The notes under the pieces were generated by a model. It made no database searches and was not told the DNA's origin. It was given only the letters and a program-made list of their open reading frames with translations. A DNA stretch of 64,000 nucleotides from Unio delphinus (lineage: Eukaryota > Mollusca > Bivalvia > Unionida > Unionidae), in contig JAQISU010000036.1 of NCBI GenBank assembly GCA_029339505.1, positions 7,788,501-7,852,500 on the forward strand, written 5' to 3'. Both the position numbers and the translations under genes were made by a program. Shown here piece by piece: positions 28,618 through 40,189 of this stretch. Numbering within the stretch: the first letter of the stretch is position 1; each line of letters opens with the position of its first letter.

Positions 28618-29958
28618 TTAAGACTTTACAAACAGACTAATTTGTAAAACCTCACCTCGTAAATCAATTAAATTATTGGACTGGTCAGTGAGTCGAAAAT
28701 TAATTCTCGTTAACAAATTATTATGACATCGCATATACACTGGATTAGTTGGATCCTCAATAATTAGAAATCCTGGAGGAGATGTTGGTGCAAATGAATA
28801 TAAAATATATCCCTGCTTAGCTTGATTTGATCGCTCGAGATTTATTTTATAACTTCCTTCGATAACATCACATACTAAATTCAATGCAATCACCAAGGAT
28901 ATATTTACGTTGAGCGGGGCGATATGTCTACCGCCTCCGTCTGGGTCATTATTATGTGTCAGGATAGTTGTTTGTTGTGGTGCTGTTTTTTTTCATGCGT
29001 CGTGTATTCTTTTGAAACCAACGTCAGTGGCATCATTGAGAGATTTTTTTAGTTCTGAGATATTATATCCATGTAGTCTGAAGGTGGGAATATCTTCTAC
29101 CCGTATATTATATACTGTCGCAAATTCTGTTCTCGTTTTAGGGTTACTGTCACCTAATACCACTTGAATAATTTGCAAATGAAATGTTTCTATGTCATTG
29201 ATGTTTTTGTTGCATGTTTCTACGACGCTGATAAATTCATCTCGGGTGAGAGTACCGGATTTAAGAGAGATTAACAACAGCGAAAAATCATTATTCATCG
29301 CTGTGAAATTTTCTGTGATTTTATCTTGTCGAGTTGCGTAATATCTTCTATTAACGCGGTCGTCTGTCATTCCAGTGAAAAAATTCAACTTGGTGTATTC
29401 GTTATAAGTTTTTACTGGATTATCGGATTTTATCTTGTCGGTAATATAATCTATTTTTTGTGGTTCAGGATTAACTAGTTCTTGTCGAGGTGGATTTTCA
29501 GGCCACCGCAGTATTGTTCTTATAGAGCTCTGATAGATATCTACGACCTAACTGGGCGAGTTTATCTCGATCGCAGATGAAAGAATTGGCTCGTGAACCG
29601 TTATAGCGATTTTCGATTCTGTTCCAGCAATTGATTTTATTCTGCGTTGTAATTCAGCATTGATTTGTTCGATCTGGTATGACCCAGATGGCAGCGAAAC
29701 AACGTTCCAGTCTGGAGTTTCATCGGGTTTATTCTTATTCGCAAACACCAAGGAATTATTCGGTCGTTGACCGCCAAATGCTACCGACCTAGTATTAGGC
29801 CAACTATGGTATACTCGTAGTTTTGCTAGCGCTATTTCATTCACGGGAATCGGAATAGGGAAATTCACACTGAATTCAGGATTAGTTAAGGTATCGAGAT
29901 CATGCTGGTCTTCACCGGTGTGGTATTTTCCGTTATTTGTTGAATCGGTTTGGTATTT
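28618..29958 (-). pseudogene. Polinton minor capsid-like (single jelly-roll type) protein, with in-frame stops
   Basis: One minus-strand frame of about 445 codons runs from 29958 to the TAA at 28618, interrupted by TAG at about 29548 and TGA at about 28993, with no frameshift. Early residues include LAKLRVYHSWPNTRSVAFGG and LPSGSYQIEQINAELQRRI. The C-terminus is DVIEGSY, SPPGFLIIEDPTNPVYM, then FRLTDQSNNLIDLRGE and LQISLFVKS. This N- and C-terminal pairing recurs in uncharacterised proteins of invertebrate Polinton-like elements; a minor capsid or spike role is my inference. There is no ATG at the upstream end, and the same frame continues past a TAA (29959) into the membrane protein gene, so the two may once have been one product. 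Confidence 0.65.
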
Positions 29959-30444
29959 TTAACTATACGTTGAAGTAGTTCTTGCGGTGTTGTCATTGTT
30001 ATTATACTCATTTTGTGTTTCTAATTTCGTGGAATCATACAATTGAACCATTTTCGAATACTCACTATCTGATATAAATGTGTCATCGAGTAACGATGAT
30101 ATCATCGAGGATAATTGCGAGTACGCGGTTAATGCAACATGGAATCTAACTACGTAATCCTGTAGGTTGCGCTGGCTGCATATTTGTTTTGTTATTATCG
30201 AAAATATTCCCGCGATTGTTGTCAACGCTGATATGCAGATTGGAACCACTGTCGAAGCAATCATTGTCACCGAGGAGATTATTATACCGGCTCCGGTGAT
30301 TACACCCATCATCGAGTACGCGGTAATTATTTGTCGATATTTCTTTACATTTGCTTGGTACTCCTCAGTGAGTGTTTTGAGATCAGTTTGGAATTCTCTG
30401 ACTTGATCATAGCGGTATTGTTATGGCGTTGCCAATGATGACAT
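29959..30444 (-). pseudogene. Polinton membrane protein, one in-frame stop
   Basis: The start ATG at 30444 (MSSLATP) is followed by a TAA at 30421-30423 and then about 150 open codons. A charged helical segment (YDQVREFQTDLKTLTEEYQA) precedes a long hydrophobic stretch (GVITGAGIIISSVTMIASTV, then PICISALTTIAGIFSII), probably one or two membrane helices, and an Asn/Thr-rich tail. It could be a membrane-associated virion protein. No family is recognised. It lies 66 bp from the fibre-like gene. Confidence 0.6.
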
Positions 30445-30510
30445 TTTATTTTCAAAACGTTTACGATTTCAATTTAGTTGTTTACTTAAATCCGCTACGA
30501 ATTCCATATA

Positions 30511-31477
30511 CTATGATACTGAAACCATGGACAAATTACTATCAGTAGATGCTATGGTGAACTGTTCGGTTGTATCTTTGTCGATGATTGCTGATATCGT
30601 ATTGTTGACCCCAGATGAACTCGTTGATGAAATATTAAATTGAGTCGGTGTCACTAGTGTTAATTGATAAATACCCTTGACGGTTGCAGTGATACTTAAT
30701 ATATTGTTTGTAGGAGCCCACGCAATTGATCCGTGTTGAATCGTGTATACTACGGTGTTGGTTCTCTCATGAGGAAATTTGGTTTTTTCAAGTATGTTTA
30801 TCATCTTCGGCATATCACCTCTGATAATATCGTTGTTTGTTTTAATATTAGCGTTGATAGCTTCTATTTGCCGATTAATCGTGGGTATTTCATTATTGGT
30901 TGCTTTAAGATCATCGATGCATTTTTTAATATCAGGGAGTTTTATGTCAATTTTATCCAACGTGGTTGCAAAAAAATTATCAATGATATTTTTACGAAAT
31001 GATGTAAACTTTTCAACGTGATCTTCATATATAGATTGAAGAGTTGGAAAGTCATCATAGAAGTTTTTATCTCTGTGAGCTTCGGTGTGGTCACTGGAGG
31101 ATTACCAAAAAATTCTAACACGGGTTTATCAATATTGTTCATGATGGATTTTTGTAAATCAGTAAATTTATTAAATGTATTTATATGATCGTAATACTTA
31201 TCATTGAGTGATTTCAATGAATTCGCCGAGGATATATAACCGTTATCGAGTGTTAATAGTTTTTCTGTGATTGTTGACATGAGGACACCCAGATTGAGTT
31301 TACCCTGGTTGGAAAACAATGCGATAGTATCCTCTACTGCGTTGGGATCAACACTTGTTAAGTTAAACATTTCAGCTATTTCATCTTCGATTATTTTTTT
31401 TTTATATCACCGGTTGCAGATATTTCCGTGGTTGGCTTCTTCAGCGCTAATAAAGATCTCCCCCAAATATCAATCAT
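30511..31477 (-). pseudogene. Polinton coiled-coil, fibre-like protein, frameshifted
   Basis: A start at 31477 (MIDIWGRSLLALKK) is supported by a 21-bp gap to the protease stop. The frame shifts in an A run near 31393-31401 and again near 31060. The middle is heptad-rich and helical (for example LPDIKKCIDDLKATNNEIPT, INRQIEAINANIKTNNDII). The last about 85 residues are Thr/Ser/Ile-rich and strand-like (GIYQLTLVTPTQFNIS, ending SMVSVS). A trimeric stalk plus a beta-rich head is the organisation of attachment fibres, but that assignment is inference. Both disruptions fall in homopolymers. Confidence 0.6.
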
Positions 31478-31498
31478 GTTATTCTATATAATTTCTTT

Positions 31499-31921
31499 CT
31501 AAATGTTTGATGAAATCTTTGATTTCCAGCGATTACTCGTGTATTCATTTACGACCTGATGAGGTGTTTTTCTAGATGTTGAAATAGCGTCAAGGACATT
31601 TAATACTTCATTGCCGCATATTGGTGGGTCATTCATTTGTTGTGTTGGTAGCGTAGAATACCAACAAGGAGTTTTTAAGTGGTTTGTATAACGCATGAAT
31701 TCTTTAGGTGGCGATAATCCATATGAATCGAAATAAACGATTACACGTAGATCAATCGCGTATGCAACCCAGTGGGTTCCGGGTCCGGTGCTGTTATCGA
31801 GATTAATGATACCTGTTTCAACGCTGTTTGGTTGTGCCGGCAAATGATCTCTCATAAAGACGCCTCTGAAGTTTTTAATCGCTAGTGCGTTAGCAGCATC
31901 GAGCAAATCAAAATTTGACAT
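31499..31921 (-). CDS. adenain-like cysteine protease (Polinton PRO), intact
   Basis: An open frame of about 140 codons. I take MSNFDLL at 31921 as the start because it lies 5 bp past the stop of the upstream gene, although the frame extends to 31972. Catalytic residues of the adenovirus-protease (C5/Ulp1-like) fold are in place: His in GTHWVAYAID, Asp in VIVYFDSYG, Gln in TQQMNDPP and Cys in PPICGNEVL. In Polintons this enzyme is thought to process virion precursors during assembly, and neighbouring gene products carry sites that fit its consensus. It is one of the few undamaged genes of the element. Confidence 0.9.
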   Translation of the reverse strand: MSNFDLLDAANALAIKNFRGVFMRDHLPAQPNSVETGIINLDNSTGPGTHWVAYAIDLRVIVYFDSYGLSPPKEFMRYTNHLKTPCWYSTLPTQQMNDPPICGNEVLNVLDAISTSRKTPHQVVNEYTSNRWKSKISSNI

Positions 31922-31926
31922 GGGAA

Positions 31927-32392
31927 CTAGTAAACCGTTCCTGGTATTCTCAGGCCGCTTCCCTTGTACCACGAGTGCGGAGTTCCCGGTAGTCTTAGAC
32001 CCTTTCCCTTTTTTTTATACACCCGCCCGGTAGCTTTATTTAGTGCCATTCCTGCCGCGGTACCAACGGCTCCTAACGCTGCCGCTTTAGCCACCGCTGG
32101 GACCGCCGCCGCAATCAATGCTAGAATCACAGCTAACAACGGGAATATATCGCCGGTTTTTATCATGTTTCTGATCGCAGGCGCAGAGAGTGTGATCTGA
32201 ATGCCTTTTTTATTTTTGAAAGCATCATTGAAGTGTTTTATCTGAAGAGTTGTCAGTGACAATTTATTCTGACCACCAGACATCTGATTGTGTTTCAACG
32301 TGATCGTGGTTCCACATTTTTTTAGCTGATTTTGATTGCAATTTCTTGAGTTGACCGGGAGTCAATGTAACACTAATATGACTGTATGACAT
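31927..32392 (-). pseudogene. Polinton internal virion protein with ITLT-Q repeats (pVI/pX-like), one frameshift
   Basis: Starts at ATG 32392 with MSYSHISVTLTPGQLKKLQ and shifts frame in the T run at 32317-32323. Three related helical repeats follow one another: VTLTPGQLKKLQ, KLSLTTLQIKHF and ITLSAPAIRNM. Then comes a hydrophobic Ala-rich stretch (LLAVILALIAAAVPAVAKAA) and a basic Gly-rich tail with the duplicated motif GLRLPGT ... GLRIPGT. This repeat architecture occurs widely next to the capsid genes of invertebrate Polintons. MSGGQ (about 32281) matches the adenain consensus, suggesting precursor cleavage. The stop lies 5 bp before the protease start. Confidence 0.75.
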
Positions 32393-32439
32393 TATATTAA
32401 TAAAAGATTGATCTAACTGTTACATGCTTTTGGAAAACA

Positions 32440-33819
32440 CTACATGTTTTCAACAGGCGTATTGACAACTCTCATTCGTCCACCAACACCTTCGAGTAGC
32501 ATTGATCTGTCGCTGAGAATGACAGCAATTGCTCTGTAATTAGCAATGCCACCAGGACGGGCTACACGAGCTCTAAATTGTATATCAACGATGGATTGTC
32601 TTGTTAAGTAGAGATGTTCCAGTAAAAAGAAATAAATCGGATATCGACTTTTAAAATCCAATTGTGATATTTGCAGACAGGAATCGACATTTTGATCGCG
32701 TGCCATGTATGACAACATGCGATGATATACACGTGCTATTTGGTTGGTATTTTAATCAAGCTGTATATCCTCGGATGGTTCCTGTTGTCCATTTATTCTC
32801 AGCGATACTTTATTAACACTTATCTGATCAAATATCATATGACTTCGTTCTTGATTGTTTAATCGCGAACTATTCCGTAGCGCAATAAATATATGACGTG
32901 GAGCTTAAAACACCTTGTTTTGATGCCTGGTGGCATGTAAATTTACCATCACTGTTAGCCAACTTAGCAATGATTTTCCTCCATTATCCATAAATGATAG
33001 TAATCGCTCTTCTGTGCCGAGTGTTGGAGTCGTTACTGGCATCCACATTGATAGTTTTGTTAAAATGACTTTATCGGCAGGAACATCAGCATCGCGCCAG
33101 ATTGCATCATTATCAATACCCTTTCGCACGAGTGCTACTGCATGCTTCGTTCCATAGATAACTTTTCGGACATTTCTACAGAATCCGAAAATACGATGCA
33201 GTGGAATCGCGCATGAAAATCGTCGACGCTGTCCCTCTAATGTTGCAAACCCCATGTTGTAATAAGTTATATTATTTATGACATCAAAATCAGCAGCTGG
33301 TCTTACATATCCGGGTGGTGCTGGATTAACTGCAGTAGCTAATGCCGCCTTTACTCTAGAATACTGGACGTGTTCAGGGTGATCAGTGAGATCCTTAGAA
33401 AACATAGATGGACCCGCTGATCTTGTATAATCATCAGAATATCTTGCTAACCCTATTATTGTTGTGGCAACATCAATATTACTCACTATAGATTCAATTT
33501 CTCTTTCATCAATTATATATCTAGCACTCTCAAATAGCGCCATGATACCATTATTAACAAAACCAACTCGGATAGTTGGTTTATTGTCATATGGTGGATC
33601 ATCATAAGCAGCATCATTTGTTACGAGTTCTCCTTCTACTTCGATAAATGCTTCACATGGTAGAAAGTATTTGCTGGTATCTTGGACTTGAAGTTCGATT
33701 CTTCCTCGTAGATTTGGTTGTATTGCGTGATAAGAATAAAATTGATAATCGCGTACAGAATCATCTTTGCTTACTGGGGCTTCCATATCAACGGCCGGAT
33801 CAGGTGACCGTTTGAACAT
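32440..33819 (-). pseudogene. Polinton major capsid protein (double jelly-roll type), two in-frame stops
   Basis: A single frame of 459 codons from ATG 33819 to 32440, broken only by TAA at 32905-32907 and TAA at about 32754. Landmarks: YQFYSYHAIQPNLRGRIELQ near the N-terminus, FLPCEAFIEVEGELV, NGIMALFESARYIIDEREIE, RRRFSCAIPLHRIFGFCRNV, TKLSMWMPVTTPTLG, then past the first stop APRHIFIAL, and SRYPIYFFLLEHLY near the end. Length, order and position match Polinton/adintovirus major capsid proteins. The identification rests on recalled family patterns. The start is 4 bp from the stop of the upstream minor protein gene. Copy 2 holds a decayed relative (9765-11595). Confidence 0.85.
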
Positions 33820-33823
33820 TTTA

Positions 33824-35581
33824 TTATATATCTCTCGATCTAAATTGTGATTTTCGTCTCAGTTTTAAGCCACTTCCCGCTATCATATTTGCAATATTAT
33901 TTCTTTGTGCCTCGTATGCATCATTGGCCAACGACAAAATCGCCAACGATGCTAATTTCTGTTCTACTGCAATATCTATTATTTTACTAACACTTGCAGG
34001 CATTCCTTCCGTAGATGGTAGTGGTCCGAATGACGAAGTTGCTGCTGGTTTCCTTCGCCGTCGAACTAATGCTACTAGTTTATCTTTTGCAGCGGTAAAT
34101 GCTTTCCCGGCAACATCTCCAACAGCGCTAATACCCTTATCACGAATGACATCAATGGTTTTCACTGATCATTGTTTTGCTAGCGGCGCTACTTTTGGAG
34201 CCATTCTTGCAAATATTCCTGCAATTGTTTCACCGAGACCATCGCCATAGTACGCGCTATAAACTGGCAATCGTGAATTTACTACATAGACACTGTTTGG
34301 TTTATCATGGTTGTAGTGTATGATCATCTTCTTTAAATGATATTTATCTAATCGAATGACGAAGTCATCAAATTAGTCAATATGATAACCATGATAAAAA
34401 TCCGTAGGATTTTCAACTAACTCATCAATGAAATCTCGATATGTTTCAATGTCCATGATGCTACCTTGAAATAAGCGCATACAGATATCAGCTGCTTCAT
34501 GAATTATTTCCGGTGAGTTATTTCCAGCTCGTTTCCCTGATATGAGAACCTCTAATCGTGTTATATCACTGAGAATATTACCAGGACAATGAATAAGAGC
34601 ACTACCTGATACCCCACTTGGACAACTCTGAGAAAATCCCTCCCCACTACTAAAACCGGTTGCACCCTGTGCATCATCATCATCATCTCGATCAGATGGT
34701 ATATACAATGGTTCAGGTTGTGGTTTGTTAGGTGAGAAAGATTTTTTATTTGAAGACTGTTGTCTTTTTCTTTGTAGCTGCTGCGGTTTTTTTGTTTTTG
34801 CTTTTAGTTCTTCATATTGATTATGCACTGAACCCACCGCATTGAGATATTCAATGTATGATGCATTATCTTTATCAATTTGACTTGTTTTAGTTTTTAT
34901 TTTCAAGAATACATCAGCCCAATGTTGTATATCTTTAATATACCTGTGTTGTTCTGGTTTTAGCATTTTTTTTCTGTTTTCTGTTTTTATAAGTCGTAAT
35001 AACAAGCGCAGGAATTTCTGCTGGATTAGTCTCATCAATTGCTGCTAACCCCTCCTCGCTAAATCTCGCGCGTAAATCATCGACTGTTTTTTGTTTTGTT
35101 TTTTTGGACCAGGAGGGAGTTTTGTTAACAACGCTGATGTTTTTTTTCAGTTTCCGTTGCTTTTTTTTCAAGTACAGGAAGAAGAGGTATTTTTTTCAGT
35201 TTCCGTTGCTATTTTTTCGAGTACAGGAACAAGAGGCGTCTCTTTTTCTTGTCCTTGCTCAGGGACATTTCCGTATATTGCTCGCTCAGTAGCAGATATT
35301 ACTCCCTTGGTTGCCGTGGTAATTGGTTTAAACAAATCTTCAGTTCCGGCTGAAAAGTCGGTCTGTAAACTCTGTCTAGCTTGTAGCTTACTTCTGACCG
35401 AGTCCCGTACTGGTATATACTTTTTGATCGCGACCAATCTTTCTCTCGCTAATCTAGTCATTAATGCTTCGTTTACCATTAGTAAAACAGCAAAGCAATT
35501 TCCAATTAATGTACGATGCAATCCGGGCAGGCAAAAATAGATAATATCAATGAAATATTTCCTTCCTTCTTTAGTACGCAT
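33824..35581 (-). pseudogene. Polinton large minor virion protein, several frameshifts and stops
   Basis: Three overlapping minus-strand frames (35168-35581, 34373-35171, 33824-34165) form one gene, as shown by the less fragmented copy at 11603-12510. In order: LARERLVAIKKYIPVRDSV, TEDLFKPITTATKGV, a Glu/Lys-rich and Gln/Lys-rich middle with an acidic DRDDDDD patch, EIIHEAADICMRLFQGSIMD, the YRDFIDELVENPTDFYHGYH block, DVAGKAFTAAKDKLVALVRR and a C-terminal MIAGSGLKLRRK. IAGSG fits an adenain cleavage site. The start may be ATG 35479 (MVNEAL) rather than 35581. A 48-bp tandem duplication (35141-35235) disrupts the middle. It probably bridges capsid and genome; the role is inferred from position only. 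Confidence 0.7.
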
Positions 35582-35865
35582 TCATTGATAAACCCCAGTA
35601 TAGAATTTCAAAGCCGCTATTGACTAAACCCGCCTTTACAAAATGAACGTATATACCTGTTCATTGTTATACTCGTAACATCTGTCTATGGATTATTGTA
35701 AACAAAACATTGAAGTATTTATAGTAAGAATTTTGCCTAAACACAGTTAACTTATATGAGGGGTATCCGAAAGGGAATTTTCGTTTTGTTGAATAATCAT
35801 TCTTATATTCTTAATTTTTTAATTAACCGTCCGCTTCATTTCGTATTCCCGCCCCAGTTCTTTTC

Positions 35866-36123
35866 TTATTCTTTCCACGATAGTAAATAACGGGACGAAC
35901 TTATATCATTTTTGTATTGAAAAGTCTCATATATTGCATGCTGGATCTTTTTAATAAACGCGGACGATCTAGGTAGCATGTACTTATTCCTCTGGGTGTC
36001 ATATTCAATATCTTCGAACCCCGAAATAATTTGATCACAGTTTAATCGATCTGATAAGTGTATTCCTTGAAACTTCAAATTTGATATATCGGTTATGATC
36101 TTATTGATATTTTTAGAGTTCAT
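35866..36123 (-). CDS. hypothetical Polinton protein, 85 residues
   Basis: A small intact frame starting MNSKNINKIITDISNLKFQG and ending RYLLSWKE. It is in the orientation of the virion genes, 285 bp upstream of the minor protein. No family is recognised and no membrane segment is visible. It lies at the edge of the central intergenic region, so it may be an early or accessory gene, or chance. Confidence 0.4.
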   Translation of the reverse strand: MNSKNINKIITDISNLKFQGIHLSDRLNCDQIISGFEDIEYDTQRNKYMLPRSSAFIKKIQHAIYETFQYKNDISSSRYLLSWKE

Positions 36124-36703
36124 ATTATATGATAATTATATATTTCTAATACAAAAAATACATTGATATATTTTTCAAAAATAAACAGTAAATCGTGATG
36201 AGCGGTTATTCATTCATTGGGTCCCTTATTAGGCCTTTGTGTCTTTCATAGGGTTCCTTCTTTGAGAGTATTTTTCTGTTGGTTATATATCAGAAAGGTT
36301 TTCCTGTTTTATTGACAGAGATTTTTCTCTCTTTGAATCTCTTTTTGAGATTTGACCCTATGACCGTTTCTTTTAGCCGATAATTCATTCTGAACTATCA
36401 TGTGGGGTTACACAATCTGATGGAAGCTAATTACATCCACGTTACTGTTTATTTCGACGTCCATAGTCATACCACAAAGCATATTCCCCAATAAGGGGCA
36501 TAACTCGTCAAATAACGGCTTAGAAACCTAAGAAGATATGCTTAGGGGAATGGGCGTCACAACATACATTATATACATATATACACTACAATACATATAC
36601 AATGAATGGATGATATATATACAGTGATTGGATGATATATACAATGAATGGATATATACAATATACGTCAATGGCGTGGTATTTACAATGAATGAATGAA
36701 TGG

Positions 36704-36789
<86 letters not shown>
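36704..36789. repeat. (TA)n microsatellite inside the Polinton
   Basis: Pure TA run flanked on both sides by GAATGAATGGA-type repeats. Confidence 0.97.
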
Positions 36790-36794
<5 letters not shown>

Positions 36795-36892
36795 AATGAA
36801 TGGAAGATATATATATACAATAAATGAATGGAAGATATATATACAATTAATGAATGAATGGATGATGGGTGGGTCTACATTCATACGTGACC

Positions 36893-36976
36893 AATCATAC
36901 AATGCAGATAAAATCCCAAGTTGTATGAATACAAAAAGTATCCACACACTGTGGATAGTGTGTGGGTTGTATGATT
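36893..36976. promoter_or_regulatory. nested stem-loop in central Polinton region
   Basis: The outer arms AATCATACAA (36893-36902) and TTGTATGATT (36967-36976) are perfectly complementary. Inside, CCACACACT (36942-36950) and AGTGTGTGG (36957-36965) form a perfect 9-bp stem with a 6-base loop. Position between divergent gene blocks suggests a control or replication element; this is inference. Confidence 0.5.
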
Positions 36977-37372
36977 AGTTCACATATGATCTTCGACGCT
37001 AAAGCCCAATAATATAACAGACGATATGGTATATAAGCTGGTTATACACGAAAGCCGAACACGGAGGTGTGCGATTATATTCTTTCATGTACTTAATAAT
37101 GATTATTGAAAGCTTTTAAGCAAGACCGAATACTTGCAAAAAAAAAAAGAATACAATTGTTTGTAAATACAACATGTTTGATTCGTTTTCTTACAAAACA
37201 GATAATTGGTTATATCTCCACCGAAAATCATGAAAATTAAAACCAGCTAATCAGAAAAGTCCAATATCGGAAACAGGTGAAACAATCCATTGAGGGTAAC
37301 TCTTTCATAACCTGTACACAAACCTGCACGAGTTATCTCCCCTGGTTATATGCACATAGTGCAAAATATGAC

Positions 37373-37865
37373 TCATACGCAAACGAATTGTGTTTTTTGT
37401 CCAGTCTTTTTTGAAAAAGCCGAATTGTGTACTCGTTCTGCAACATATCGTACTGAGGGCATACAAATATCAAAATATTTTCCGGCTTCATTCATGGATT
37501 GAAATATTTTTTCTTCGTTATTTTCAGTATTAAATGACCTTACAGGTCTAGCATTTTTCGAGTATTTCCCAGTTCCATCTCGTTTTGTGTTTTCACTCTG
37601 TGAAATAGCTTGTAGATTATTCAAAGAATTATCAGTCTTAATAACATTTATGTGATCGATAACAAAACCATCCTTGGTTAATCCACTGTGACATTCATAT
37701 TATTATTCTATGATTAAAATAACACTTCCCTCCATCAGTAAACACCAAATACCCCTGATTATTCACAACACTGACTGGGTTCTTCAGTCTGCAGTGACTG
37801 ACAATACCATCCGGGGATGCCTCATAATTGGTAATCATGGAGTGTGGTTGAAATCCTTGGTTCAT
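37373..37865 (-). pseudogene. homing-type HNH endonuclease (NUMOD-HNH-like), frameshifted
   Basis: A start at 37865 (MNQGFQPHSM) is followed by NYEASPDGIVSHCRLKN, a NUMOD4-like lead-in, YLVFTDGGKCYFNHR, a frame disruption near 37690, GLTKDGFVIDHINVIKTDNS with the HNH DHIN core, LNNLQAISQSENTKR, and a C-terminal IFQSMNEAGKYFDICMPSVR resembling a NUMOD1-type DNA-binding repeat. This order is that of phage/organelle HNH homing endonucleases (I-HmuI/I-TevIII class). Such a gene is not part of the usual Polinton core set. The frame from 37373 to 37624 is intact. Confidence 0.78.
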
Positions 37866-40189
37866 TTATATATTATAATACTATTTGTCTAATTTATTAT
37901 TTGCTTGAATTCTTACTTGAAAATCTCCCAATATAATCTTGAGTAGTTTTTATAATTTTGTCATTGATTTTGACACAGTCAGAGGTAGAGTCATTGATGG
38001 AATTCTTAATTCGTTTATCATAATAGCGCTTCAACTCTCTGTATCACCTACCACCACAACCGAGACACAACTGTGATTTTTATCTCACCCCTACCACACA
38101 TCGTACGCAAGGGACCAGGATAAGGCTCCCCCGGCAAAAACTTTGCATATAATATCCACAGAACTCTTTTTTGGATGATTTGTTACACGGGGTTACTGAA
38201 ACTATCATGAGCCATTTGCAATGATTCATTATGTAATAAATTCTCTATTTAAATACTTGTTTTAATTTTAATATGAAATAGTTCGACAGATTATCGAAAA
38301 TTAAGCCTTGGAAAATTTTTAAATTCAATCTCGATAGAGTCTCCGTAGCACCAAAGAGTCTAATTAGTGATAGAACTATGTTGGGTAAAATCCGTGATTG
38401 TTTTAATGAATTCAAACGTGATGGAGCATCTCACTGTTGGTCAACATTTCGAATTGATGGTAGCGTTGATGCTACCATGAATGATGTAAAAACAGCAGTG
38501 ATAATCTCACATCTGGACAAGAAAAAGTATTTTTTTAGAGTGAAATTCATTATCCGTTTGGAAAAAGGAGACTGGATTATCAGAGATAAATTTGACCCCA
38601 TCTTGAAAGATAAAAGAACCATCACTGTGAGTCATGATTCCAAACCAGGAATTCTGACTGGAATTGACAAACCATATAACGAGAGATCTTATCCTGTAAA
38701 AGCAGTTGTTTATGGAATTTATCCAATAAATAATAAACCAAGCATTGAAAAATTAAAACCCAATGAAATATTCATCAAGAATAAATTGTGTAGCAGAATA
38801 AATAATAGAAAACTTTACAACTGAGTTGCGTGGAAATAAACTGACTGATCTAAGACGCAAAAAATAAACGAATGGGAACAGTAAGGCAGCGCGGAGCAAC
38901 AATTCAATTCAAAACGAATACTAAAATTCCCAATATCAATAACGACGATAACAGGAAAGGTATTATATGAACCGAAATATAAATCAAGAGGAGCCCTAAT
39001 CAAAATTATTGATCATAACGAACACGCATGGACACCTGCGGTAACAATATTTCCGCGAGATAGAACAATAAAATATATACCCGCGTAGTTCTCCCCGGAA
39101 TTTTCCCTGGAGGATAAATTATTTGATTTTATTTACCAGTTAAGTAAAAACGACCCCGTGTCAGTGTGGTTACTTCATAGTTTTGAACACGAAGAGGGTA
39201 AATTCAATCAATTTGTAAGACCCAGTGGAGAATTATACCGTACTGAAGCCCTCCATGACACGATGAAAAAACAGGTCGTTTTTCAAAAGGACACGACGAA
39301 CAATTCCTAACAAAATGCTTTACAATTCTGTCGGTTGCAGCTCACTTCGCGAGAAAGAGAAACATGTGGGAACCAACAAGAGCTTAATTTCTATCAGATA
39401 TCAAATCAAGCTGCGTTAAAGATAACCACGGTGGATTATGGAATACAAAATATACCTCTGAAAATATTATTTCGGTTGATATCGTTGCGTGTTATCCTGG
39501 GAAATTTCTCGGGTAAGGAGAATGCGATGAATACTTCAAGAGATTTGGACATCCCACACATGAAATGGCCCACGTTGCAATTAATGGACCACTACCTGAT
39601 TTTGATTTAACTGGATTCGCTCGTGTGGTATCATTTGAATTGGTTACAGGACTTCATCCGTGCTGTTATGCTTGAATTGGTAGACATATATCTGAAAAAC
39701 ACTGGATCCCAATAGTACTATTATGGTATATAATTGACTCTAAAATGCTGATATCGCTGATTGTCAGTGAAGCAATTATATCATATCACGCGCAGACTGA
39801 GGTTAGGTTACCACAACCTAATCTAGATAGTATAATCAGCGAAAATAGAAAACAATTCCCCGATCTCGACGAAGAAGATATCTTGAACTGGTCCAAACAG
39901 CTATTTGAAGTCAGAAATAAAGACGCAAAAGATCTCGGTAGAAGAATAATTGGTAAATTCACTCAGGGTGGAAAATATGACAATACAAGATATTCTTCAC
40001 GGTTGATTATGGATAGCCTTGAAGACAATTTTATGATCACGGATGTAACATCTAAAGGTATATACATCGATCGTAAAGACGCTTTCTTGTCTGATGGAAC
40101 CAATTTGGGTACAATTGTTACTTACAACGATGGATACAGTCTTCAGTATACACATTTGAGGGCATCTATGTTGGCTTATGCTTCTATTA

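Larger units (their letters stand above)
36124..37372. other. central Polinton intergenic region with repeats and hairpin
   Basis: No coding frame recognised. It holds short ATGAATGGATGATATATAC repeats (about 36590-36860) around a long (TA)n, and a nested inverted repeat at 36893-36976. It separates the minus-strand virion block from the plus-strand polymerase. Confidence 0.6.
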
